From: Erwinia_E haradaeae_H
GTDB taxonomy: Bacteria > Pseudomonadota > Gammaproteobacteria > Enterobacterales > Enterobacteriaceae
NCBI RefSeq assembly: GCF_900698885.1
Contig: NZ_LR217705.1
Coordinates: 434,001-498,000, forward strand
Direction: 5' to 3'
DNA: 64,000 nucleotides
This document shows, in pieces, positions 1-10,450 of the stretch. The notes under the pieces are model-generated. The model ran no database searches. It worked only from the letters and a program-made list of their open reading frames with translations, and was not told where the DNA came from. A program made the translations under genes and the position numbers. How positions within the stretch are numbered: the stretch's first letter is position 1; every line of letters begins with the position of its first letter.

Positions 1-1
1 T

Positions 2-1225
2 TTAATTGGAGAAGATGATGCAGCTCAAGTTCTTATGGAATCTTTAGCAAATAGAAATGTATATTGCAATCTAATCTCTCATTCCAATTGTTCTACAATG
101 ATTAAATTACGCATACTCTCACGTAATCAGCAATTAATTCGTATAGACTTTGAAGAAGAATTTAAAGAAATTGATCATTCTCTTATTGATGATCGCATTA
201 AGGTTTGTTTACCACAGGTAAATGTATTAGTTTTATCTGACTACTCTAAAGGGGCGCTGACTAATGTCAAAAGCATTATTAATCTAGCACGTCAATTAAA
301 TATTCTGATTTTAGTAGATCCTAAAGGTAAAGATTTTTCCCGTTATTACGGCGCTACTCTTCTCACTCCTACTTTGCATGAATTTGAACAAGTGGTTGGA
401 AAATGCTCAAATGAAGGCGATATTATTAAGCGAGGTATGACATTATTAAAACAGTATTCTATCTCCGCGTTATTAATTACTCGTTCAGAACATGGCATGA
501 CTTTATTACAACCTGAAAAATCACCTTGTTATATGCCCACTAAAGCGCAGGAAGTTTTTGATGTAACTGGTGCTGGAGATACAGTTATTGCTGTTATAGC
601 AAGTGCTTTATCGGTTGGTAGAACTCTTGAAGAGAGTTGTTTTCTTGCTAATGAGGCAGCAGGCGTAGTAGTCGGTAAAATTGGTACATCAACGGTTTCT
701 CCAGAAGAGCTTAATAGAGCAATGGTAAACAGATCCGAAAGGAGTTGTAGAATAGTAAATGAAGCGCAGTTGATTACTGCAGTGAATCAAGCTAGGCAAT
801 GTGGTGAAAAAATAGTAATGACTAATGGTGTTTTTGATATTTTACATGCCGGACATATTTCTTATCTTGTTAGTGCCAAAAAGCTAGGTAATCGACTCAT
901 TGTTGCAGTTAATAGTGATGCATCAACTAGTCGTCTTAAAGGAATATCTCGACCAGTGAATACATTAGTGAATCGAATGAGTGTCTTAAGCGCCCTTGAA
1001 ATGGTAGATTGGGTGGTTAGTTTTGAAGAGGATACTCCTCGGAGAATTATTAAAAGAATATTACCTGATTTTTTAGTTAAAGGCGGGGATTACCAACACA
1101 AACTGAAGGACATTGCGGGTAGTCAAGAGGTTCTGGCTAATGGCGGAGATGTGCGAATTTTAAATTTAAAAGATGGCATTACTACAAGTAATATTATTAA
1201 AAAAATTATTTCACAATCTATATAG
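2..1225 (+). CDS. hldE: Bifunctional heptose-7-P kinase / heptose-1-P adenylyltransferase (5' end outside window)
   Basis: HldE phosphorylates D-glycero-D-manno-heptose-7-P and later adenylylates heptose-1-P, giving ADP-heptose for the LPS inner core. The reading frame is open from base 2, so the gene enters the window from the left; about 407 residues are visible against about 477 in E. coli. The N-terminal PfkB-type kinase domain carries the VTGAGDTV anion-hole/catalytic motif. The C-terminal cytidylyltransferase-like domain starts around residue 260 of the visible part with GVFDILHAGH, including the HxGH signature. Both enzyme halves look intact. With lpxM and lptE in the same window it argues that heptose-containing LPS is still made. 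The identification is secure; the true start is not visible. Confidence 0.96.
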   Translation, partial: LIGEDDAAQVLMESLANRNVYCNLISHSNCSTMIKLRILSRNQQLIRIDFEEEFKEIDHSLIDDRIKVCLPQVNVLVLSDYSKGALTNVKSIINLARQLNILILVDPKGKDFSRYYGATLLTPTLHEFEQVVGKCSNEGDIIKRGMTLLKQYSISALLITRSEHGMTLLQPEKSPCYMPTKAQEVFDVTGAGDTVIAVIASALSVGRTLEESCFLANEAAGVVVGKIGTSTVSPEELNRAMVNRSERSCRIVNEAQLITAVNQARQCGEKIVMTNGVFDILHAGHISYLVSAKKLGNRLIVAVNSDASTSRLKGISRPVNTLVNRMSVLSALEMVDWVVSFEEDTPRRIIKRILPDFLVKGGDYQHKLKDIAGSQEVLANGGDVRILNLKDGITTSNIIKKIISQSI

Positions 1226-2441
1226 ATAGATGTAGTGTTATTTTAAAAAAATCTTATTAACTAGAACTTTTCTATAGTTCCAACATATTATGCAGAGTTT
1301 TGGAGTTTAGAGTATAGAGATTATATTCGAATAAGTGAGTGTATTTTTCTTAATCTATACAAATCAGTTTTGTAGTTACTTAACATGTTTGTGCTTATTA
1401 GTTATATAAGTTTAACCATGAAAAAGTTTATTAATAAATTGTCAGCATGTTTGTTTAATATTTAAAATATTAAAATTTTTATTGCTATGATATATAGAAA
1501 TGTTTTTTATTTATAGATAGTATCTTGAAACTATCAAATACACTGTCCTGGTTTAATTTAAATATTTTTGGCTACATAGAAAATATGTGTACGTTTTTAT
1601 AATTTATTTTATTATCTATAATATATTAGTTGAGTTATCGCCTAAATGCACCATAGGGTATTAAATATTTGTATAGGGGAATTAATACGATAAAAGTAAG
1701 TTCGTTTTCTTGAAGATAAAAAATTTGTACTGTATATTATAGATGTGTATGCATATTAAATATTTAAATATTATATTAAGAATTTAAAATGCTAATGTAT
1801 TATCATACATGTCATGCAAAAATTTACACTAGGTATTGGGATAGCACTTCTTATTTTAGAAGAGACTTTATTGAGAACATTGGTTAAATTCATTATTTAA
1901 TGAAGTTAGGGTATCTATAAATTACAATGTAGATTAAACAGATCATATTTATAGAAAAATAAAAACAAAATTGCATCTAATATAGATATATTATAAAGTA
2001 TATTTAGCTGTAATTTTTCTATTATCTATTATATAGATTCTTAGAATATGTAATTAAAATAGACGACTATTTAATAGGAATATTATCAGATAACAAAGTT
2101 AAAACATCGTTAACAAAATATTTAACCTGAGATGATACAGCTAAAAATCTATTTTTATAACTGCAGAAATTTTATTGACAAAAATAAAATTTATTTATAT
2201 TAAATTTATGAAGTGGATTATGCAGAAAAATTAATAGATTAATATTTATCAAATTATTATAAATAGTAGTATAAATGCTTTATTTGTATAAAACAATAAA
2301 AATATGTACAGTACAAGAGCTTTCAAAGATCTTTTTTAAAGCTCTAGCTGCAACTTTTATCTAAATAATATTAATTATAATACTATCATGTATTGTTGAA
2401 TGATAAATTATGAATGATTTTCCTAATATCAGGGTTGTATA
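1226..2441. other. 1.2-kb AT-rich spacer without a recognised gene
   Basis: No open frame of useful length and no tRNA-like fold was seen. In E. coli rlmJ is divergent from prlC, so a decayed rlmJ on the minus strand would be expected here, but I could not align any of it convincingly. A nested inverted repeat lies at 2316-2345. Confidence 0.5.
2316..2345. repeat. Inverted repeat with nested palindrome upstream of prlC
   Basis: Eight-base arms AGAGCTTT and AAAGCTCT flank an inner AAAGATCTTT palindrome, about 100 bases before the prlC start. No T-run follows it, so it is not a typical terminator. It could be a regulatory hairpin or chance. Confidence 0.35.
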
Positions 2442-4502
2442 ATGACTAATCCTTTACTTACTTCTTTTGTTTTGCCTCCTTTTTGTTCTATTAAAGCTGA
2501 ACATATAATTCCAGCGATCAAGTGTGTTTTATACCAGTGTCGAGAAGTAGTAAAAAAAATAGTAGGTCAACGCGGTCCGTATGATTGGGATAATTTAGCG
2601 CAGCCTTTAATGGAAGCAGATGATTATCTCAGTCGTGTATTTTCCCCCATTAGCCATTTAAATTTAGTAAAAAATAATCCAGAATTACGCTCAGCTTATG
2701 AGCAAGTTTTATGCATGTTATCTGAATACAATTCTTGGGTTGGCCAAAATGAAGCGCTATACACAGCATATTCTACACTGAGAGATAATACTTCTATTTA
2801 TCAATCGTTAAATATCGAACAAAAACAATTTATAGATAACACTCTTCGAGATTTTCAGCTTTGTGGAGTAGGTTTGTCTAAAACTAAAAAGAGTCGCTAT
2901 AAGGAAATCTTCACGCGTTTGTCGGTGCTTTCTGCAACTTACAGCAACAATGTTCTCGATGCTACTATGGGGTGGAGTAAGGTCATTACAGATAAGAATG
3001 AGCTTACCGGTATACCAGATAGCATTTTAAAAACTATGCAGTTAAAAGAAAAAGCTATAAACCAGCATGGATGGCGTTTAACATTAGATGCAACTAGCTA
3101 TGTACCCGTGATCACTTACTGTGATAATAGAGCGTTGCGTGAAGAGATTTATTGCGCTTACTTAACTCGTGCTTCTGATCAGGGCCCAAATGCTGGTAAG
3201 TGGGATAATACATCAATTATGTATGAAATATTAACTTTGCGCCATGAATTATCCAAAATACTTGGATTTTCTTCTTATGCTGAGAAGTCATTGGTTACGA
3301 AAATGGCAGAAAATTCAGATCAAGTTATTCTTTTTCTTAATGATTTAGCGCAATGCGTACGTTCAAAAGCAGAACAAGAATTGGAGCAATTGCGAATATT
3401 TTCAAAAAAAGAATATAACATTAACGATTTACAACCATGGGATATAGCTTTTTTCAGTGAAAAACAAAAGCAGAGTTTGTATGATATTTCTGATGAACAA
3501 TTACGCCCTTATTTTCCAGAAAATTTGGTTCTTAATGGACTTTTTAAAATAGTTGAGAATGTCTATGGTATTACGACCATAGAGCGCTATGATGTTGAGG
3601 TATATCATAGGGATGTTCGATTCTTTGAGTTATTTGATGAAAATCAAATTATGCGCGGTAGTTTTTTTCTCGATCTGTATGTGAGAGATCATAAATGCAG
3701 TGGTGCATGGATGGATGACTGTGTTAGCCAGATGCGTAAATTAGATGGTACTTTACAAAAACCAATAGCTTACATAACTTGTAATTTTAATCGTCCATAT
3801 GACGGGGAAGTGGCGCTTTTTACTCATCAAGAAGTAATTACGCTATTTCACGAGTATGGTCATGGTTTGCATCACATGTTAACACAAATTGAGACACGTG
3901 GTGTTTCTGGTATTCATGGTGTACCATGGGATGCAGTTGAAATGCCCAGTCAATTAATGGAAAATTGGTGCTGGAGACCAGAATCTTTAGCGTTAATTTC
4001 TGGCCATTATAGAACTGGTGAAGCATTACCAAAAATATTTTTAAATAAATTATTAGCAGTAAAAAACTATCAAATAGCGTTATTTTTGCAAAAACAAATA
4101 GTGTTTTCTTTATTTGATTTTCATTTACATATGCAATGTGATCAAGATAAAGGTGTAAAAATTATAGAGTTATTTCGAGATATAAAATATCAGATATCTG
4201 GAGTGTTGGAACCAAAATGGAGTCGTTTTCCTAATGCATTTAATCATATTTTTTCTGGTAGTTATGCGGCAGGTTACTATAGTTATTTATGGGCGAATGT
4301 TTTAGCGTCAGATGCTTGGTCTCGTTTTGAGAGAGAGGGCGTTTTAAATCGCGATACTGGAAACTCACTGTTAGATAATGTTTTAACACGTGGTGGGTCT
4401 GAAAATCCAATAACTTTGTTTTATCGTTTTCGTGGCCGCAAACCAACAATAGATGCAATGCTAAAGCAATATGGAATAACATCTATAGATAGAACAATAT
4501 AA
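2442..4502 (+). CDS. prlC: Oligopeptidase A (M3 zinc metallopeptidase)
   Basis: Cytoplasmic thimet-family peptidase that degrades short peptides, including cleaved signal peptides. The product is 686 residues (E. coli about 680) and aligns from its first residue, MTNPLLT. The zinc-binding HEYGH motif is at about residues 470-474 (HEFGH in E. coli), followed by the conserved MENWCW segment that supplies the third metal ligand. The gene begins with ATG about 1.2 kb after hldE. It ends 7 bases before rsmJ, the same pairing as in other Enterobacterales, so the two are probably co-transcribed. No frameshift or missing catalytic residue was seen. Confidence 0.97.
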   Translation: MTNPLLTSFVLPPFCSIKAEHIIPAIKCVLYQCREVVKKIVGQRGPYDWDNLAQPLMEADDYLSRVFSPISHLNLVKNNPELRSAYEQVLCMLSEYNSWVGQNEALYTAYSTLRDNTSIYQSLNIEQKQFIDNTLRDFQLCGVGLSKTKKSRYKEIFTRLSVLSATYSNNVLDATMGWSKVITDKNELTGIPDSILKTMQLKEKAINQHGWRLTLDATSYVPVITYCDNRALREEIYCAYLTRASDQGPNAGKWDNTSIMYEILTLRHELSKILGFSSYAEKSLVTKMAENSDQVILFLNDLAQCVRSKAEQELEQLRIFSKKEYNINDLQPWDIAFFSEKQKQSLYDISDEQLRPYFPENLVLNGLFKIVENVYGITTIERYDVEVYHRDVRFFELFDENQIMRGSFFLDLYVRDHKCSGAWMDDCVSQMRKLDGTLQKPIAYITCNFNRPYDGEVALFTHQEVITLFHEYGHGLHHMLTQIETRGVSGIHGVPWDAVEMPSQLMENWCWRPESLALISGHYRTGEALPKIFLNKLLAVKNYQIALFLQKQIVFSLFDFHLHMQCDQDKGVKIIELFRDIKYQISGVLEPKWSRFPNAFNHIFSGSYAAGYYSYLWANVLASDAWSRFEREGVLNRDTGNSLLDNVLTRGGSENPITLFYRFRGRKPTIDAMLKQYGITSIDRTI

Positions 4503-4509
4503 GTTATTT

Positions 4510-5265
4510 ATGCGTATTTGCTTATTAGATGAATCAGGTGTAATAAATAAAAATAATCTGTCTACCTTAGCCGCTCGATGGAATCTAGAGCATGATAACA
4601 ATACACTAATGGCTTTAGTAAAGAAACCATTTCATCTTGAACTACAAAAGAGAAATGAACCTTTACTTGGTGGTATATTAGTGAATTTTTCCTCTAGAAC
4701 GCAATCATATAGACGTAATTTTGGTGGAGGAGTTGAAGAAGCTATATCAAAAGCTGTAGGTATAAAGAGAGATTATTATCCAAGTATATTAGATGCTACC
4801 GCAGGATTGGCGCGCGATGCTTTTGTATTAGCAGCATGTGGCTGTCAAGTTCAGATGTTAGAACGTCATCCAGTGATTGCACTGTTATTAGAAGATGGTT
4901 TAAGGCGTGGTTATGCTGATTTAGAGATTGGATCATGGTTACGTAAGCGTTTGATTTTATTAAATTTTTCTAATTTATCAGTTTTTAGCACGATCCATCC
5001 AAAACCAGATGTAGTATACATTGATCCAATGTATCCTAAAAAAAAGAAAAGTGCTTTAGTAAAAAAAGAAATGCGCATTTTGCAACACCTAGTAGGTTTA
5101 GATGAAGACGCAGATAGTCTATTAAAACCTGCGCTTGCTCTTGCAAAAGATCGTGTAGTGGTGAAGCGTCCACATTATGCACAGTCATTAGCAGGAATGA
5201 TAAGTGATAAATCTATAAAAACTAAAAAACATCGTTTTGACATTTATTTTTCTAGCAGTTTATAA
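4510..5265 (+). CDS. rsmJ: 16S rRNA (guanine1516-N2)-methyltransferase
   Basis: SAM-dependent methyltransferase that modifies G1516 of 16S rRNA. The 251-residue product matches the E. coli length (250) from end to end. Visible landmarks are the YRRNFGGG segment near residue 70, the SAM-binding region LDATAGLARDAFVLA around residue 95, and the catalytic-type VYIDPMYP motif near residue 173. The start lies 7 bases after the prlC stop, so translation is probably coupled. It is one of two 16S rRNA methyltransferases kept in this window (with rsmC). Confidence 0.95.
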   Translation: MRICLLDESGVINKNNLSTLAARWNLEHDNNTLMALVKKPFHLELQKRNEPLLGGILVNFSSRTQSYRRNFGGGVEEAISKAVGIKRDYYPSILDATAGLARDAFVLAACGCQVQMLERHPVIALLLEDGLRRGYADLEIGSWLRKRLILLNFSNLSVFSTIHPKPDVVYIDPMYPKKKKSALVKKEMRILQHLVGLDEDADSLLKPALALAKDRVVVKRPHYAQSLAGMISDKSIKTKKHRFDIYFSSSL

Positions 5266-5959
5266 TCAAGTATTTGATAAGTTCATTGTTGTGTATCCAC
5301 CAGTACATTTATTGTAGATTATCTTTTATTAAAAATTAATCTTTGCTTTATATATCCATATATGTTGATGTATATACATTAATATAATTATATGATTTTT
5401 CTAATATCTTCGTTTTGATAAAAAATTTTAGTGTAATAGTGCATCTATGGATTTTCTGGATAATGACACAAGAAACACATCTGAATCTATAAGATGCAGA
5501 TGTGTTTCTTGTGTAAGAGAAAGATCTCTATATAAAGATAGATCATCGAAGATTTTTTGAAAATATATAAAGCATAGTAATTTATTTTATGAGATGTAAT
5601 AAGATCACTAAAAGTGTGTTGTCTAATAACACTTGATCTATGTTCTGTGTATGTTCTGTTTATTTATTTTATTTAGTTTTTATAGATTATATATCCACAA
5701 ATATTAGATATTTTCATGAGTTGGAAGAGTTTTCTTTATAGGGAGCTCTATAGCCATAGTATGATTAAAAAATGTTTTTTGGAACAAAAACAATCTATAC
5801 AGAACAATAAATTACTAAATTATGATTTATTTTTTTCAGTTTTTAACATTTTTCAGAGATAGTTTCACATGATTTATTTGTAGTATATTGATCAATAAGT
5901 ATCTTTTTTAAAGAATATATATGTATCATCTATTTAAATAATTAACATGCTTAATCAGA
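5266..5959. other. 0.7-kb spacer between rsmJ and orn
   Basis: AT-rich with no open frame of note. Its only clear structure is a perfect 18-bp hairpin at 5466-5514, about 200 bases after the rsmJ stop. Confidence 0.5.
5466..5514. repeat. Perfect 18-bp stem hairpin, 13-base loop
   Basis: ACACAAGAAACACATCTG at 5466-5483 is the exact reverse complement of 5497-5514. It lies downstream of rsmJ and could end the prlC-rsmJ transcript or protect its 3' end, but no U-tract follows on either strand, so an intrinsic terminator is uncertain. A perfect stem this long is unusual in decayed spacer DNA. Confidence 0.7.
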
Positions 5960-6511
5960 GTGCTTATAATTTTGAATATTAATAACTTAATATGGATTGA
6001 TCTGGAAATGACTGGTTTAAATCCAGAAAGAGATCGCATTCTTGAAGTTGCCATACTTGTAACAAATTCGGACCTACAAGTTCTTTCTGAAGGATTGGTT
6101 TGTACGATATATCAATCAATGGAGTTTCTTAGCTTAATGGACAAATGGAATATAAAGACGCACACTGCTAGTGGTTTAATTTCTAGGGTACAGAATAGCC
6201 AGGAAAGCGAACGTTCTGCTGAAATTTCAATTTTAAAGTTTTTAAAAACATTGATACCAGCTAAATGTTCACCTATGTGTGGTAATAGTATAGCTCAAGA
6301 TCGTCGTTTTTTGTTTAAATATATGCCAGATTTAGAGAATTATTTTCATTATCGTTATTTGGATGTCAGCACTCTTAAAGAATTAGCGCGTCTTTGGAAA
6401 CCAGAAATTCTATTAGGATTTAAAAAACAAGGTATGCATAGAGCACTAGATGATATTTATGACTCTATCGCAGAGTTAGTCTATTATCGTCAGAATTTTA
6501 TACAGCTCTAA
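5960..6511 (+). CDS. orn: Oligoribonuclease
   Basis: 3'-5' exonuclease that finishes RNA decay by degrading 2-5-nt RNAs. It is a DEDDh-family enzyme: D14 and E16 in WIDLEMTG, D114 in AQDRRFL, then H160 and D165 in MHRALDDI, numbered from the GTG at 5960. The product is 183 residues against 181 in E. coli. No in-frame ATG exists at the 5' end. Either the GTG at 5960, preceded by AGAG, or a TTG at 5972, which gives a start closer to the family N-terminus, must be used. The catalytic set is complete. The gene stands alone between two long spacers. Confidence 0.95.
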   Translation: MLIILNINNLIWIDLEMTGLNPERDRILEVAILVTNSDLQVLSEGLVCTIYQSMEFLSLMDKWNIKTHTASGLISRVQNSQESERSAEISILKFLKTLIPAKCSPMCGNSIAQDRRFLFKYMPDLENYFHYRYLDVSTLKELARLWKPEILLGFKKQGMHRALDDIYDSIAELVYYRQNFIQL

Positions 6512-7043
6512 AGATTTGATCCTTATCATAATTTTAATAAATATATCTAATTAGTATTAGTAAATTTTTAGATTTTTTATATGACGTAGAAAATTGATTT
6601 ACTTATGATAGGATAGATTTAAATATAAAATCGCTGATACTTTGTAAGTTTCTATATAAGAATAGAGATCATTAGATTGAATATTGTGGATAAAATTTAG
6701 TATTTCATGTTATCATCAATCCAAAATAGTTAATATAATACTATCGAGAGTTAATTAAGCGCTATATATTTTCTTGTGGTTATACAGTGATAGTGTCACT
6801 ATATATAAAATTATATTTTAAGATATAATGTTAAGATATTATATCTTAAAATATTTTGATATTACTAAGTGAACATTTTTAAAATAAATTACAATTGTAG
6901 ATTATAGATAAATAATCTTTTGTATAGCTTTTACCGTAATAGTCTTATTCGTTTTAGATTGAATGGATTTTTACTATATTAAAAGAATTTTTTAAGTAAG
7001 AAAAATATTAATGATATTATCATGCATAAAAGTCATTACGTGA
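6512..7043. other. Spacer between convergent orn and sohB
   Basis: AT-rich, no gene recognised. Contains a 17-bp AT-rich inverted repeat at 6813-6854. Confidence 0.5.
6813..6854. repeat. 17-bp AT-rich inverted repeat between convergent genes
   Basis: The arms at 6813-6829 and 6838-6854 are exact complements around an 8-base loop. It sits between the 3' ends of orn (+) and sohB (-), 190 bases past the sohB stop. It may act as a bidirectional terminator, but its composition makes the structure weak. Confidence 0.4.
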
Positions 7044-8075
7044 TTATCGTCTTAAAAATTTCTCCAAGATCTGGGTCATACTATGGTATATACTATGATT
7101 AAAACGGTCTAAAATTCCTTTTTGTTGAATATAACAAAGATTTAGAATGTTATATTCTGAGATTTTATCCATGATCCAATCATCGCTAGTAGTAATTCGG
7201 TCTACTAACCCTTTTTCTAGTGCCTGGCTACCATACCAGTGTTCTCCGGTTGATACGATATCTATATTTAATTGTGGCCGCATTTGATGCACAAACTGCT
7301 TAAACAATAAATGCGTTTGATTTAAATTATCACAGAATTTTTCTCTCCCTTCTTTGCTATTTTCACCGAATAACGTTAAAGTGCGCTTATGCTCTCCAGC
7401 GGTATGAAGTTCCATGTCAATTTTGTTTCTTTTTAAAAGACGGTGAAAATTAGGGATCTGTGCTACCACACCAATCGAGCCAATTAATGCAAATGGCGCG
7501 GCAATAATATGGTTGGCGACACATGCCATCATATAACCTCCGCTAGTAGCAATTTTATCTACAGAAATTGTTAGTGGAATAGATTTTTGTCGTAATCGTT
7601 GAAGTTGTGATGCAGCTAAACCATAGCCATGTACTACTCCGCCAGGACTTTCAAGACGTAATAATACTTCATCGCCTGTCTCAATAACAGATATAATTGC
7701 AGAGATTTCTTGTCGTAATGAGGATACTTCTTTAGCATTTATACTACCTATAAAATCAAGTATATATAATGTTGGTTTTTTTTTGTTTGCAGCATGTCCT
7801 GCTTTATTTTTTTGTTTTAGTTCTTTCTGTTTCTTTTTTTCTTTCTTTTTATATTCTTTTTTCCATAATTTTTTTTCTAAAGGCATCATTTTTTCTAAAT
7901 TTATTCTATTTTGTATCTCAAGATAATATGTATCTAATCGAGTTAGTATTAGTTTTCCGGCTCTAGTATTACCACGCTTAGTAAGATTAGGAATCATGAC
8001 TAATAATATTATTAATGTTATCACTACAGTAATAATTTTAGCAAGAAAGAGTCCATAAAAAGAAAGTAAATCCAC
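7044..8075 (-). CDS. sohB: SohB, inner-membrane S49 serine protease
   Basis: Signal-peptide-peptidase-A-like S49 protease anchored in the inner membrane. The 343-residue product (E. coli 349) starts MDLLSFYGLFLAKI and has one hydrophobic segment at about residues 8-27. A Lys-rich linker (about 60-95) follows, then the protease domain. The catalytic dyad is present: S178 in ATSGGYMMA and K230 in HKRTLTL. The GSIGVVAQ motif is also there. In E. coli the gene lies near topA, but here topA is 7 kb away with other genes between, which points to rearrangement. Substrates are unknown. Confidence 0.94.
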   Translation of the reverse strand: MDLLSFYGLFLAKIITVVITLIILLVMIPNLTKRGNTRAGKLILTRLDTYYLEIQNRINLEKMMPLEKKLWKKEYKKKEKKKQKELKQKNKAGHAANKKKPTLYILDFIGSINAKEVSSLRQEISAIISVIETGDEVLLRLESPGGVVHGYGLAASQLQRLRQKSIPLTISVDKIATSGGYMMACVANHIIAAPFALIGSIGVVAQIPNFHRLLKRNKIDMELHTAGEHKRTLTLFGENSKEGREKFCDNLNQTHLLFKQFVHQMRPQLNIDIVSTGEHWYGSQALEKGLVDRITTSDDWIMDKISEYNILNLCYIQQKGILDRFNHSIYHSMTQILEKFLRR

Positions 8076-9172
8076 TTGATCCGCCTCAAAATAAGATGTG
8101 AAAGGTCTATCGAGTTTATTGTATATTTGATAGTAAGTTGTTTTTTTTACAGTTTCTTTAAAAGATATAAAAATATTTTAGATTATAGTCAGTACATAAC
8201 ATAATAGGTATCTTTATATCTATATTTTTATTTGAAACCTTTATTTAATAATATATTAATTTATCATGTTTAATATATAATTTTTTGTAGTTATAGACAT
8301 CTGATCTGTATATAGGAAATTTTTTGAAATTTTCATAATTAGGGTTGGGTCTATTGTTTCGTTTAGGTTAATATTTATCACATTAAATATTAATTATATG
8401 ACGATACTTTTAGTTATAAGTCAATAGGTTTTAGGTTTTGTATTTTACCACGTAAGAGATACGGGTGTTAATATAAAATTTAATGAGAGTATTATTTTTT
8501 ATACACAGATGATTTTATTAGATTTTTGCAAAATAATTCAGTAATTTATATTATATTAAGCTGATTACATGATATTTATATATGATATATATTTGCACAT
8601 ATTATAAAATGATTTATGGTAATTATGGTCTTTATGTTAAAAAGTTAAGATACTAGTTATATGGTATAATTAGCTATTATATACACTGATTATAAAAATT
8701 TTTACATATCTTCACGTAGATATAACAATTAGATATTGTGTTTTAATTTTATTAAAAAATAAAATTTTAAAAGAACTTTTATAAAAACAGCTGTAAAAAG
8801 AGTGTTTGCATCATCTATATTATTGAGAGTAGCTTACTAAGCATTTAAGATTTACTCAGCATTAATTAAGTATAGATAATGTTGATTATGACACCAGATA
8901 TATTGCAGAGATAAAAACAAATAAAGAAGCATATAGGTAGATAGTTTCATAAGCTACTCATAATTTTTATTTTAGAGGTAGTTTTTATAAGATTATTTAT
9001 GTGATCATTCCAGAAATTTCAGATTATATGTAGAATATAAATTACTTATTTCTCTGTTGAAATCTTCATTTCGTAAAAGAAAAATTCTGAACGTTATTAA
9101 ATTAATAAAGTTCTTATGAATTTAGTTAAATTATTCTATGAATAATTAATTTTATCTTTTTGGAGCAGGAGA
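8076..9172. other. 1.1-kb spacer between divergent sohB and cca
   Basis: AT-rich sequence that must hold the promoters of both divergent genes. No gene, repeat or RNA structure could be supported. Confidence 0.5.
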
Positions 9173-10450
9173 ATGGAAATATATCTAGTTGGTGGTGCTG
9201 TTCGTGATGCACTATTAGATTTACCAGTGAAGGATAAGGATTGGGTAGTGGTAGGAGGCTCCCCTGATCAAATGCTTCAATTAGGCTATAAAAAAGTTGG
9301 CCGTCATTTTCCAGTTTTTCTACATCCAATTAGTCGTGAAGAATATGCATTAGCTCGTACTGAGAAAAAATCAGGAAGAGGATATGTTGGGTTTGTTTGT
9401 TATTCGAAACCTGATGTTACCCTAAAGGAAGATTTAGCTCGTCGTGATCTGACTATTAATGCTATTGCAAAGGATAAATATGGTGTATATTATGACCCAT
9501 ATGGTGGATGTATTGATCTTCAGAATCGAAAACTACGTCATATTTCTTCCGCTTTCTGTGAAGATCCATTACGTGTATTACGTGTAGCTCGTTTTTCTGC
9601 GTATTTTACTAATTTACAATTTCGAATTGCTCAAAAGACATGGACTTTAATGAAGAAGGTGGTACATAGCGGAGAATTATCTTCTCTTTCTCGAGAGCGT
9701 ATATGGAGAGAGATGGATCTTGCCTTTAAGACGCATCATCCTCAGGTTTTTTTGCAGGTTTTAAAGGATTGCGGTGCTCTAAATGAACTATTCCCTGAAT
9801 TAAATTCTGCATACTGCTCTCTTTTTACTAAAAAAAAACAAGATTCTTTGATTACCACTAATAAAAAAAATGTTTTTTTGACATTATCTATAGTGGCACA
9901 AAATCGCTCAGAAGTTGATATCCGATTTGCTGCTTTATGCTATGATTTAAAAAAATCTATAATCATACCAGATAATGCCTCTAATGATAGCAAAGGTGAT
10001 AAAATAGGTACTAGGATAATTTCAATTTTTTGTAACAGTCTAAAGCTTCCAAAAGAACATCGTGATCTTGCATTATTAGTATCTGAATTTTATAGTGCAT
10101 TTAATAAAATTCATCTTTCCTCTCCTGAGGAATTGATAACACTGTTTAATCGTATAGATGCTTGGAGAAAACCATGTCGCGTGGAAAAGATCGCGTGCAT
10201 TGTCGATGCTGATTCTAGTAAATATGGGGCATGTTTAGATAATCTTTCTTCTAAGGGAGAGCATTTTTATAATGCATGGAAAGTTGCCCAAAATGTATCT
10301 ACTCAGGCCGTGATCTCTGCGGGATTTATAGGACAAAAAATATGTGAAGAGCTTTACAGACGTCGGATTTCTGCTTTAACTATCTGGCAAAATTCTTATA
10401 AAAGTATTTTAAAAACTTTACTAAATTCAGCAGTGCATGTTAATAAATAA
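9173..10450 (+). CDS. cca: CCA tRNA nucleotidyltransferase with a degenerate HD domain
   Basis: Adds or repairs the 3'-CCA end of tRNAs. The product is 425 residues (E. coli 412). The nucleotidyltransferase head is intact: GGAVRD at 7-12 and the metal-binding D21-x-D23 in VKDKDWVVV, then RRDLTINA and the EDPLRVLRVARF segment. The C-terminal HD phosphohydrolase domain is degraded. Where E. coli has CHDLGK this protein has CYDLKK (Y257-D258), and the His-rich stretch that follows in E. coli has no counterpart. So CCA addition should remain, while 2',3'-cyclic phosphodiesterase/phosphatase activity is probably lost. A tight AGGAG lies one base before the ATG. Confidence 0.95.
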   Translation: MEIYLVGGAVRDALLDLPVKDKDWVVVGGSPDQMLQLGYKKVGRHFPVFLHPISREEYALARTEKKSGRGYVGFVCYSKPDVTLKEDLARRDLTINAIAKDKYGVYYDPYGGCIDLQNRKLRHISSAFCEDPLRVLRVARFSAYFTNLQFRIAQKTWTLMKKVVHSGELSSLSRERIWREMDLAFKTHHPQVFLQVLKDCGALNELFPELNSAYCSLFTKKKQDSLITTNKKNVFLTLSIVAQNRSEVDIRFAALCYDLKKSIIIPDNASNDSKGDKIGTRIISIFCNSLKLPKEHRDLALLVSEFYSAFNKIHLSSPEELITLFNRIDAWRKPCRVEKIACIVDADSSKYGACLDNLSSKGEHFYNAWKVAQNVSTQAVISAGFIGQKICEELYRRRISALTIWQNSYKSILKTLLNSAVHVNK

